Below, one piece after another: positions 1-6,168 of a stretch of DNA of 10,248 bases. The notes below the pieces were generated by a model. That model saw only the letters and a program-made list of their open reading frames with translations. It was not told the origin of the DNA and made no database searches. Position 1 is the stretch's first letter. Each line of letters begins with the position of its first letter. This stretch comes from Phycisphaerales bacterium (lineage in GTDB: Bacteria > Planctomycetota > Phycisphaerae > Phycisphaerales > UBA1924): the NCBI GenBank assembly GCA_020054055.1, contig JAGVLZ010000312.1:1-10248 (forward strand), written 5' to 3'. A program made the translations under genes and the position numbers.

Positions 1-781
1 CGGCGCCGTCGCCGAAGCGGCCGAAGCCGGCGGTGAGGGCGTCGCCCTGCATGGCGGCGGGGGTGCGTTGCTCGCCGTAGCGGCCGAGGAAGAGGGGCTT
101 ATCGCCGATGGCGAGGTCGCGCTTCATTTTCGGTGAGATGAAAGCGTGGGCGGCGGCGTAGGGCCAGCCGTTGTTCCAGTGGTCTTTCTCGCTTTTCTTC
201 GGGATGTCCCACATGTTTTTGGTGGCGACGACGGCGCGACGGGCGGGATCGTGGGAGACGGTGATGAAGAGGCGATGGAACTCGCGCTTGGTATCGGGGG
301 CGACGCCGCAGCACCATTCGAGGAAGGAGGCGATGCGGAGTCTGCGCGGCTTGGCGGTCGTGTTGGTGAGGGCGACGTGCCAGACTTCGAGTGTTTCACC
401 GGGCGGGACGGCGAGGGTCCACTCGGCGCGGACGCCGTTCGCTTCGGTGACGAAGGTTGTTGAGCCGGGGCGATGGTCGCAGCGGTAGTCGGTGTAGTTC
501 GGGAAGCAGGGCGCGGGGCTCAGGGACCAGGTGTCTCCCGCGTCGAGGTCGGCGAGGTAGATGAAACGGCCGCGATCGTCGCGGGCCATGTCCATGTCCC
601 AGCGAGTGAGGACGTTGAGTTGGCTGTTGTCGAGCCAGGAGAAGCCGCCGCCGTTCTGGGAGACGACGAAGCCGTAGCGGCCATTGCAGACCACGTTGGT
701 CCACGGCATGGGTGTGCGGTGGTCGGTGATGGAGAAGGTCGAGCCGGTGGCGTCGAATCGGCCGTAACGGTTCGAGAGCAT
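1..781 (-). CDS. GH94-family glycoside phosphorylase, N-terminal part (runs off left edge)
   Basis: The minus strand from 781 is open to the window edge, giving about 260 residues of a protein normally near 800. The opening segment carries YGRFD, TPMPWTN, NGRYGFVVSQNGGGFSW, LTRW and GRFIYL. These are the landmarks of the N-terminal beta-super-sandwich of GH94 enzymes (cellobiose and cellodextrin phosphorylases, 1,2-beta-oligoglucan phosphorylase, NdvB GH94 module). Family members cleave beta-glucosides with phosphate to give alpha-glucose 1-phosphate. The catalytic barrel lies outside the window, so linkage specificity cannot be read here. I chose the ATG at 779-781 because GGGAG sits 5 nt upstream and MLSNRYGRFD matches the usual family start. 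An in-frame ATG at 791-793 lacks a Shine-Dalgarno sequence. There is no signal peptide, so the enzyme is probably cytoplasmic. A promoter and palindromic operator lie just upstream (851-895). The family call is firm; the substrate is inferred from neighbours. Confidence 0.85.
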   Translation of the reverse strand, partial: MLSNRYGRFDATGSTFSITDHRTPMPWTNVVCNGRYGFVVSQNGGGFSWLDNSQLNVLTRWDMDMARDDRGRFIYLADLDAGDTWSLSPAPCFPNYTDYRCDHRPGSTTFVTEANGVRAEWTLAVPPGETLEVWHVALTNTTAKPRRLRIASFLEWCCGVAPDTKREFHRLFITVSHDPARRAVVATKNMWDIPKKSEKDHWNNGWPYAAAHAFISPKMKRDLAIGDKPLFLGRYGEQRTPAAMQGDALTAGFGRFGDGA

Positions 782-850
782 GTCGGCTCCCATGCGGGTG
801 TGATCGGCGTTCTCGGGACAGGAGGTCAACAATGGGCCAGAATGCGGGCT

Positions 851-864
851 TGAAACCGCTTACA
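851..864. promoter_or_regulatory. LacI-family operator upstream of GH94 gene
   Basis: The 14-mer TGAAACCGCTTACA fits TGNAANCGNTTNCA at all ten fixed positions. This is the pattern bound by many LacI/CcpA-like repressors, with a central CG into which the hinge leucines insert. It lies 70 bp before the GH94 start and just downstream of the predicted -10 element, where bound repressor would block initiation. The likely ligand is the LacI-type regulator encoded at 3564-4607. The match is seen directly; binding is inferred. Confidence 0.75.
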
Positions 865-866
865 TG

Positions 867-895
867 AGTATGGTGTTCAAGTCCGTTGAAGTCAA
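867..895 (-). promoter_or_regulatory. Predicted sigma70-like promoter for GH94 gene
   Basis: On the minus strand TTGACT (890-895) serves as -35, followed by a 17-bp spacer and CATACT (867-872) as -10, which matches 4 of 6 consensus positions. Two bases later the operator at 851-864 begins. The same arrangement precedes the PEP-CTERM gene, which strengthens both calls. No transcript start has been seen. Confidence 0.5.
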
Positions 896-991
896 CCGTG
901 CCCAGAAAAGGATTGCTGCCGCGGGATTCACTGGGATGCACGGCGGAAGGCGGATAACCGGGATGGGCGTGATTCGTTGGACGCGATGAAA

Positions 992-1021
992 AACGGCCCC
1001 GGCGATGTTGCCGGGGCCGTT
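992..1021 (-). terminator. Rho-independent terminator of the PEP-CTERM gene
   Basis: There is a perfect 12-bp GC-rich stem, AACGGCCCCGGC at 992-1003 pairing with 1010-1021, closed by a 6-nt loop. On the minus strand it is followed by a run of five T. It lies 28 bp after the PEP-CTERM stop codon and before the GH94 promoter. It therefore separates the two minus-strand genes into distinct transcripts, and GH94 must rely on its own promoter. Confidence 0.85.
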
Positions 1022-1048
1022 GGGTGCTCGTGGTGCGTGGTCGGGGGA

Positions 1049-1813
1049 TTAGCGGCGGCGGCGGAGGCCGACGAGTCCGGCGAGGCCGACAAGGGCCATG
1101 GCGCCCGGGGCCGGGACCTTCGCGACGACGATGTCCGTGAAGAGGGTGTCCGCGAGCGCGCCGGTTTCAGCGGCACCGTTGTTTTGGACGCCGAAGCCGA
1201 GGAGGAAGGGTGCAACGTCGGGGATGCCGCCCTCGCTGCCGCCCATCGGGAGTTGCGCGCTGTAGACCCAGCCGCTGCCGAGGTTGTAGCCGTACTGGAA
1301 GGTGGAGCGGGCGCCGCCAAGGGGGAGCGGGTTGATGCCGTCGCCATCACCCGGATCGTGGATGATGCGGAGGTCGATGGTGGCACCGAAGGGCTGGATG
1401 CCGAAGGACACGAAGGGGAAGATGGAACCGAAGGCGGCGATTTCGCCGTTCGGCAGTTGACCGAAGAAACCAAAGCCGAAAAGGTCGGCCTGGAAACCGG
1501 CTTCAACGTTGACGTTCGTCTGGGCGAGGTGGTTGACGCGCATGCTGATGTCGAAGGCATCGGCGTAATCGATGTCCTCGGCCGACGCGCCGCCGTTGGT
1601 TGAGAGGTAGGCGCTGTGCCGGTTGGCGAAGCCGCCGGGGCCGAAGCCGGTCTCGGTGAACTGGACCGCAGCGGGATAGTTGTTGGTGACGAGCAGCGTG
1701 CTGTCAGGGCGATCGTTGAAGATGCGCTCCCGGATTTCCACGCCGTTGTACGAGGCGAAGGCCGAGCCGGCGGCTGCCAGCACGAACGACGCGGTGATGA
1801 GGAATCGCTTCAT
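1049..1813 (-). CDS. PEP-CTERM sorting domain exoprotein, function unknown
   Basis: This is a 254-residue protein. Residues 1-20 form a signal peptide (MKRFLITASF, then an Ala-rich core ending AFA before S21). The body, about 21-230, is rich in Gly, Phe and Ala, has no cysteine in the mature part, and resembles no enzyme I recognise. Residues 233-254 are a PEP-CTERM-type tail: VPAPGA, then a hydrophobic helix, then RRRR. This signal directs exosortase processing and cell-envelope or matrix anchoring. I chose the ATG at 1811-1813 because AGGAGA lies about 9 nt upstream and the signal peptide starts there; the frame extends 27 codons further upstream without coding character. A terminator follows at 992-1021. 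The promoter carries the same operator as the glycosidase genes, so it is probably made when the glucan is available. It might bind polysaccharide or support the cell surface, which is speculative. Confidence 0.85.
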   Translation of the reverse strand: MKRFLITASFVLAAAGSAFASYNGVEIRERIFNDRPDSTLLVTNNYPAAVQFTETGFGPGGFANRHSAYLSTNGGASAEDIDYADAFDISMRVNHLAQTNVNVEAGFQADLFGFGFFGQLPNGEIAAFGSIFPFVSFGIQPFGATIDLRIIHDPGDGDGINPLPLGGARSTFQYGYNLGSGWVYSAQLPMGGSEGGIPDVAPFLLGFGVQNNGAAETGALADTLFTDIVVAKVPAPGAMALVGLAGLVGLRRRR

Positions 1814-1905
1814 GTTTTGTCTCTCCTGGTTTTTCCCGTTGGCTTTGGTTTCGACCGCGGCACAAGACACGCGGGAAATGTGATCGAAGCCCAAAACTCA
1901 GTTGG

Positions 1906-1919
1906 TGTAACCGCTTTCA
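1906..1919. promoter_or_regulatory. LacI-family operator upstream of PEP-CTERM gene
   Basis: The 14-mer TGTAACCGCTTTCA fits TGNAANCGNTTNCA at all ten fixed positions. On the minus strand it reads TGAAAGCGGTTACA and begins on the last base of the predicted -10. It lies 93 bp before the PEP-CTERM ATG. It is nearly the reverse complement of the GH94 operator at 851-864, which points to one shared repressor. Confidence 0.75.
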
Positions 1920-1947
1920 AGATGCGCCAAAGTGCGGGGTCGGTCAA
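1919..1947 (-). promoter_or_regulatory. Predicted sigma70-like promoter for PEP-CTERM gene
   Basis: On the minus strand TTGACC (1942-1947) is followed by a 17-bp spacer and CATCTT (1919-1924). The -10 is weak at 3 of 6 consensus positions. The call rests on the -35, the exact spacing, and the same layout as the GH94 promoter, with the operator starting directly at the -10. Confidence 0.45.
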
Positions 1948-1999
1948 CCGAAAATCGCACATGATTTGCACAATCGCGAACGCTCACCCAACCGTTTGG

Positions 2000-3502
2000 C
2001 TAACGGAGTCTCAGTCGCTCCTTGCCTGCTTTCACATTCGGGTCGGCGTTCATCCACTTCCAGACGTTTCCGGTCCTCGCATTCTCGATCAGGAGGATCA
2101 TCGGCCCTTGGTCAATGGCAACGCAGTCGGGCGCGACCCAGCCGGTGCTGGCGTTGTAGGAATCCCGGAACGCAAACCCTCCGGTCGCGGGATCGCGCCA
2201 GAGCGCTGGGACTTTGCGGTAGTGGCGGAGCGCGTCGAGCGCGGCGCTCGGCTCGAAGATGATGGCGCCGCCCGCGGCATACGGGGCGATGGTGCCGTCG
2301 CCAAAGTTGTCCTCGGGTTGAGCGGCGCTGAAGTCGAACTCTGGGGCGCAGCCGGGCATGTCGATGAGTTTCGGGAAGAGGCCGGGGACGAGATAGCCCG
2401 CCGAGTTGTCGCAGGCGGAGAGTCCCCAGGCGTGCTCGCCGAAGGTCGGGAGTTTCTTCGGGTTGTCGATGGCCTTTCGTCGGTGCATGGCGACGGTGCG
2501 GCGGGAGTTCTCCCACCAATCGACTCGTGCGCGACATGATTGGCCGAAGTCGGCGGGGTTGTCCGGGCCGAGGGCCGCGTAGTCGATCCAGCAGTGCGCG
2601 AAGAATGAGACGAAGAGCGCGCCGGACCAGGGAAACCAGACGAAGGGTTTCCCGCCGTTGTCGGAGCCGAGGGCGCGGCGGAGTCGGAAGTACATCTCCG
2701 GCGGGAGCCGATGTTTTTCGCGCGGGGCGCAGACCGCGAGGAGGTTGACGAGTCGGTGCTCATCGCCGCTGTCGGCCCAGTAAAACGGGAGAAGCGAGCC
2801 ATTTCCGGTTGGGTTTTGCTTGTCGTCGGGCTTCCATCCGAGGCTGATGCAGCCGCGCTCGGCGGGATTCTTGACGTCTTCATCACGCGGGACGAAGGCT
2901 CTCCAGTCGGCCTCGCTCACGATGCGGTCGGTCATGTCGCGGATTGCGCCATTGAAGTACGCGCCAGCGGTGATGGCACCGGCGATGAGGAGCGCGGAGT
3001 CGATGGTGCTGACGGTGCGCTCGTACCCGGCGTGCGACGGCGCGGCGGTGGCCGGATCAAGGTAGTGATAGAAGTGGCCGAACTTCCGGTTGTCGGGGTT
3101 GGCGAGGAGCGCGCGGAGGATGCGCGTGGCGCGTTCCTCGCCTTGCTCGCGCGTGATCCATTTGCGCTCGATGCCGATGGGGATGGCGGAGAGTTGGAAA
3201 CCGACGCCCGCGACGCTGATGACCTCTTTGCTCGTTCGGTCGTAGACCATGCCGGTGACGGGGTCGCAGGCGTTCCAGAAGAAGTTGAAGCAGCCGTGCT
3301 GGACCTCGTTGAGGAAGGCGTCGTCGGCGGCGCTGAAGTTGAATGGGGGGCGCCTGTCTGATGCATCGGCAGCAATGACCGGCGGCGAGGGAGCGGCGGA
3401 GGGCTTCGCGTGTCCATCCGGTTCCGCGGCGCGTCCGGCGCAGGCCACGAGAAGGGCAAGCAGGGCAAACGGGGCAAAACCCAAGCAGTAAATCGTTTTC
3501 AT
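2000..3502 (-). CDS. GH144 / PF10091 'glycoamylase' protein, probable secreted endo-beta-1,2-glucanase
   Basis: This 500-residue protein starts with an export signal whose core ends LVAC at residues 18-21, a lipobox, so it is probably a lipoprotein. A Pro/Ala-rich linker runs to about 55. The rest is an (alpha/alpha)6-barrel domain with PF10091 landmarks: FFWNACDPVTGMVYDRT (74-90), VGFQLSAIPIG (100-110), TIDSALL (166-172), FAHCWIDY (301-308), WWENSRR (329-335), FGEHAWGLSACD (354-365), GDGTIAPYAAGGAI (401-414), YNASTGWVAPD (449-459) and IDQGPMILLIEN (463-474). PF10091 includes GH144 endo-beta-1,2-glucanases and the glycoamylase region of cyclic beta-1,2-glucan synthases. Length and signal fit the hydrolase, not the synthase. 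The start at 3500-3502 is set by the signal peptide; the Shine-Dalgarno is weak. The gene is divergent from the LacI-type regulator across a 61-bp gap. Family call strong; beta-1,2 specificity inferred. Confidence 0.88.
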   Translation of the reverse strand: MKTIYCLGFAPFALLALLVACAGRAAEPDGHAKPSAAPSPPVIAADASDRRPPFNFSAADDAFLNEVQHGCFNFFWNACDPVTGMVYDRTSKEVISVAGVGFQLSAIPIGIERKWITREQGEERATRILRALLANPDNRKFGHFYHYLDPATAAPSHAGYERTVSTIDSALLIAGAITAGAYFNGAIRDMTDRIVSEADWRAFVPRDEDVKNPAERGCISLGWKPDDKQNPTGNGSLLPFYWADSGDEHRLVNLLAVCAPREKHRLPPEMYFRLRRALGSDNGGKPFVWFPWSGALFVSFFAHCWIDYAALGPDNPADFGQSCRARVDWWENSRRTVAMHRRKAIDNPKKLPTFGEHAWGLSACDNSAGYLVPGLFPKLIDMPGCAPEFDFSAAQPEDNFGDGTIAPYAAGGAIIFEPSAALDALRHYRKVPALWRDPATGGFAFRDSYNASTGWVAPDCVAIDQGPMILLIENARTGNVWKWMNADPNVKAGKERLRLR

Positions 3503-3531
3503 TGTGGTTGAATCTCATGGTAACGATTGGC
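3488..3531. promoter_or_regulatory. Two degenerate operator-like palindromes between GH144 and LacI genes
   Basis: The 14-mer at 3488-3501 matches the TGNAANCGNTTNCA pattern at 8 of 10 fixed positions and overlaps the GH144 start codon. The 14-mer at 3518-3531 matches at 7 of 10 and lies in the 61-bp divergent gap. Both keep the central CG and most of the flanking A/T bases. They could give weak autoregulation of the repressor and control of GH144, but chance matches cannot be excluded. Confidence 0.3.
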
Positions 3532-3563
3532 GTCAGGGGTGTTTGGACGGCACAATCAGGGAA

Positions 3564-4607
3564 ATGTCCTCCAGGCGAGTTCCATCCCAGCATCCGCGCG
3601 CGGTGTCGATCGAGGACGTTGCGAGCGCGGCGTCGGTCTCGACGGCGACGGTCAGCCGGGTGATTAATAACCCGGACCTCGTGGCCAAGGCGACGGCGAA
3701 ACGCGTGCAGCAGGTGATCGTCGAACTGGACTATCGCCCGAACATGCTGGCAAAGGGTCTTTCGACGCGCAAGACGGGGGTGCTGGGGATCGCGCTGCCG
3801 GACATCTTCGGCGAGTTTTATTCGGAGTTGCTGCGCGGGGCGGACAGCCAGGCGCGGGCGCTCGGGTATCACCTGCTCGTGAGTTCGGAGGCGCGGATCC
3901 GGAATGGCGATCACGCGGAGAGCGCGCTGGCGTTCGGGCTGATCGACGGGCTTGCGGTGATGATCACGGAGCCGGACGGTCGGCTGCTGCCCGAGGCGGA
4001 GCGGAGCGGCACGCCGCTGGTGCTGCTGGATGCGGACCCGGAGGGTCAGAAGTTTGATTCGGTGGTGGTGGGGAACGAATCGGGGGCGCGCGAGGCGGTG
4101 CGTCACCTGCTGGAGAGTGTCGAGCCTTCGCAGTGCTGCTTTGTTGGCGGGCCGCGGGAGAACTTTGATACGAGGCACCGGGCCGAGGCGTTCCGATCGG
4201 CGCTCGCGGAGCGCGGGCATCGGGCGAGCGATGAGCAACTCTCGTTCGGGACGTACACGACGGAGTGGGGGCACAAGTGGGCGTCGGAGCGGATCGCGGC
4301 GAAATCGAAGCGTTGCTGCGGCGTGCTCGCGGGCAACGATGAGATCGCGTACGGCATCATGCAGGCGTGCCAGGATGGGGGGGTTTCAATCCCCGGCGCG
4401 CTGAAGTTGATCGGGTTCGATGATTCGCGGCTGGCGTCGCTGGTTCGGCCGAGGTTGTCGTCGGTGCGCGTGCCGGCGGCGGAGATCGGCGAGGCGGCGC
4501 TGCGGCTTTTGGTGGCGCGGATCAAGAATCCGTCGAACCCGCGCTCGCACCTGACCGTGCAGACGAAGTTGGTGATCCGGGAGAGCAGTGTGGGGAAGGG
4601 GAGTTGA
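3564..4607 (+). CDS. LacI/GalR-family transcriptional regulator
   Basis: This is a 347-residue protein of typical family length. The N-terminal helix-turn-helix is at about residues 14-36 (VSIEDVASAASVSTATVSRVINN), followed by the hinge YRPNMLAKGLSTRKTG (57-72), whose leucine normally wedges into the central CG of the operator. The rest is a periplasmic-binding-protein-like sensor domain, with GVLGIALPDIFGEFYSELLRG at its start, AGNDEIAYGIMQACQDGG near residue 260, and IGFDDSRLASLVRPRLSSVR towards the end. I chose the ATG at 3564 because AGGG lies just upstream and family proteins start close to the HTH; an in-frame ATG at 3504 would add 20 atypical residues and leave no gap to the divergent gene. 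It probably represses the surrounding glycosidase and PEP-CTERM genes through the palindromes at 851, 1906 and 6113, released by an oligosaccharide. The effector is unknown. Confidence 0.93.
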   Translation: MSSRRVPSQHPRAVSIEDVASAASVSTATVSRVINNPDLVAKATAKRVQQVIVELDYRPNMLAKGLSTRKTGVLGIALPDIFGEFYSELLRGADSQARALGYHLLVSSEARIRNGDHAESALAFGLIDGLAVMITEPDGRLLPEAERSGTPLVLLDADPEGQKFDSVVVGNESGAREAVRHLLESVEPSQCCFVGGPRENFDTRHRAEAFRSALAERGHRASDEQLSFGTYTTEWGHKWASERIAAKSKRCCGVLAGNDEIAYGIMQACQDGGVSIPGALKLIGFDDSRLASLVRPRLSSVRVPAAEIGEAALRLLVARIKNPSNPRSHLTVQTKLVIRESSVGKGS

Positions 4608-4644
4608 TCGCGGGTTCCACCACGGGATTCGCTCGAAGACTCGC

Positions 4645-6051
4645 TCATCCCGAGCGTAGGAAGGGCTCGTCGTCGAGTGCGGCGCCGTTTGATTCGATGA
4701 TGTGCGCGTACCACCAGGCGGAGTCTTTGGGGGTTCGTTTTTGTGTTGCGTAGTCGATGTGAACGAGTCCGAAGCGTTGCTTGTAGCCGTCGAGCCACTC
4801 GAAGTTGTCCATGATTGACCATTGGAAGTAGCCGCGGACGTCGGCGCCGTCGTTGATTGCGCGTCGGAGTTCGCGGAGGTATCGGCGGAGGAAGTCGATG
4901 CGCTGTGGGTCGTGGACTTTGCCGTCGAGGGAGACGATGTCGGTGTTGCTGAGGCCGTTCTCGGTGATGTAGATGGGGAGTTTGTAGCGCTCGTGGATGA
5001 ATCGCGGCCCCCAGTAGAGTGACTCGGGTTCGACGGGCCAGCCGAAGGCGGTGCGCGGGTAGCCTGGTGGGCGCGGGGCTTCTTCGGGGATGCCCGCGGG
5101 GTTCATGCGCATGGGGATGCCGTGGTAGATGTTGAGTCCCAGGAAGTCCTGTTTTTGATGGATGATTTCCATGTCGCCGGGTTGGACTCTGGGGGCGTCG
5201 TTGGCGAAGACGCGGAGGCCGTCGTCGGGGTAGCGGCCGAGGAGGATGGGGTCGTTGAACCAGGTGTTGTTCCAGAGGTGCGGTGCGAGGACCGAGGTCG
5301 CGGCGATGCGCGCGGCGTCGATTGAGGATGGTTGATCGTCGGCGGGGATGGGGGAGACGCCGACGGGTGCGTAGCCGATGGAGGGTTTGAGTTTGGCGTG
5401 TTCGCGGATGATTTGTGTCGCGCGGCCGTGGGCGAGGGCGGCGTGGTGCCACATCTGGAGTTTGTCTTTGAGGGTGACGCGGTCGCCGGGGGCGAGGGGG
5501 AGGTTGCCGGGGGGCGGGCCGCCGCCGATGAAGCATTGCGGTTCGTTGAGGGTCATCCAGTGGGCAACGCGGTCGCTGAGTCGATCGACGATGACGCGCG
5601 AGTAGTCGGCGAACCAGTCGGCGGATTCGCGGTTGAGCCAGCCGCCACGCCCCCCGGCATGGAGCGCGAGCGGATAGTCCCAGTGGAAGAGCGTGAGGAA
5701 GGGTTGGATGTTCGCTTCGAGGAGGGCATCGACGAGTCGGTCGTAGAAGGCGAGGCCTTTGTCGTTGACCTCCGCCACTCCTTGCGGGATGACGCGCGGC
5801 CAGGAAACGGAGAAGCGGTAGGCGCGGAGGCCGAGGCGGCGCATGAGTTCGATGTCTTCGCGGTAGCGGTGGTAATGGTCGCAGGCGGTGTCGCCAGTGT
5901 GGTTCTCGAATATCGCGCCGGGTGTGCGGCAGTATGCGTCCCAGACGGAGTCGGCGCGGCCGTCGGTGTGGGCCGCTCCTTCGATTTGATAGGCGGAGGA
6001 AGCGGCGCCCCAGAGGAAGTCCTTGGGGAATGTTGTCGGGGCGGTGGGCAT
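4645..6051 (-). CDS. GH1 family beta-glucosidase
   Basis: This is a 468-residue protein of normal GH1 length. It hydrolyses terminal non-reducing beta-D-glucosyl (or related) residues with retention. The family landmarks are all present: FLWGAASSAYQIEG (12-25) with the glycone-binding Gln22, FHWDYP (122-127), TLNEP (167-171) with acid/base Glu170, YITENG (361-366) with nucleophile Glu364, and WSIMDNFEW (411-419) with Glu418 and Trp419 for glycone recognition. There is no signal peptide, so it is probably cytoplasmic, acting on imported disaccharides. The ATG at 6049-6051 begins the usual short lead into the barrel; no clear Shine-Dalgarno precedes it. It converges with the LacI-type gene (37-bp gap) and diverges from the large exported protein across a gap holding a perfect operator at 6113-6126. 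GH1 members differ in linkage preference, which cannot be fixed from sequence. Confidence 0.95.
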   Translation of the reverse strand: MPTAPTTFPKDFLWGAASSAYQIEGAAHTDGRADSVWDAYCRTPGAIFENHTGDTACDHYHRYREDIELMRRLGLRAYRFSVSWPRVIPQGVAEVNDKGLAFYDRLVDALLEANIQPFLTLFHWDYPLALHAGGRGGWLNRESADWFADYSRVIVDRLSDRVAHWMTLNEPQCFIGGGPPPGNLPLAPGDRVTLKDKLQMWHHAALAHGRATQIIREHAKLKPSIGYAPVGVSPIPADDQPSSIDAARIAATSVLAPHLWNNTWFNDPILLGRYPDDGLRVFANDAPRVQPGDMEIIHQKQDFLGLNIYHGIPMRMNPAGIPEEAPRPPGYPRTAFGWPVEPESLYWGPRFIHERYKLPIYITENGLSNTDIVSLDGKVHDPQRIDFLRRYLRELRRAINDGADVRGYFQWSIMDNFEWLDGYKQRFGLVHIDYATQKRTPKDSAWWYAHIIESNGAALDDEPFLRSG

Positions 6052-6112
6052 GTGCGATGAACTTCGGGTCGGGTTGGGGGGTAGGTGTTGTGAGGTGTGA
6101 TTGCGGGGACGA

Positions 6113-6126
6113 TGAAAGCGATTACA
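6113..6126. promoter_or_regulatory. LacI-family operator in the GH1 / large-protein divergent gap
   Basis: The 14-mer TGAAAGCGATTACA fits TGNAANCGNTTNCA at all ten fixed positions. It is 61 bp upstream of the GH1 start and 42 bp upstream of the ATG at 6169, so one bound repressor could control both genes. On the minus strand TGTAAT inside the site resembles a -10. On the plus strand TTGCGG (6101-6106) and TACATT (6123-6128) could form a weak promoter overlapping the site. The operator match is good; the promoters are tentative. Confidence 0.72.
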
Positions 6127-6168
6127 TTAGCGGAGAAGTTGGCGATGGGGCAAGGATTGGAGGGTGGC

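Noticed and set aside
396..941. 181-codon minus-strand frame in the GH94 region
   Set aside because: It is the alternate frame of the GH94 coding sequence, Arg/Pro/His-rich. The GH94 frame has the clear family motifs.
1950..1980. Short GCACA repeats around 1957-1972
   Set aside because: Only two short imperfect copies; no array, no stable hairpin and no known element.
1987..2000. Operator-like palindrome with AA-CG-TT core at the GH144 3' end
   Set aside because: It lacks the outer TG and CA of the motif and lies at a gene's stop codon, with a perfect operator nearby at 1906-1919. Probably chance.
1616..2539. 307-codon plus-strand open frame over the PEP-CTERM promoter and GH144 3' end
   Set aside because: It runs antisense through two real genes and over the promoter/operator region; Gly/Val/Glu-rich shadow composition.
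3057..4274. 405-codon minus-strand open frame across the LacI and GH144 genes
   Set aside because: Arg/Pro/His-rich shadow overlapping the well-supported LacI-type gene and the 5' end of GH144; no domain can be recognised.
4631..4655. GCTCG...CGAGC inverted repeat between the convergent LacI and GH1 genes
   Set aside because: Only a 5-bp stem with a 15-nt loop, partly inside the GH1 3' end, and no T-run. Too weak to call a terminator.
5332..6060. 242-codon open frame on the plus strand across the GH1 gene
   Set aside because: It is antisense to a GH1 gene with every catalytic motif intact. Its Val/Gly/Glu-rich composition is the usual mirror of GC-ending codons.
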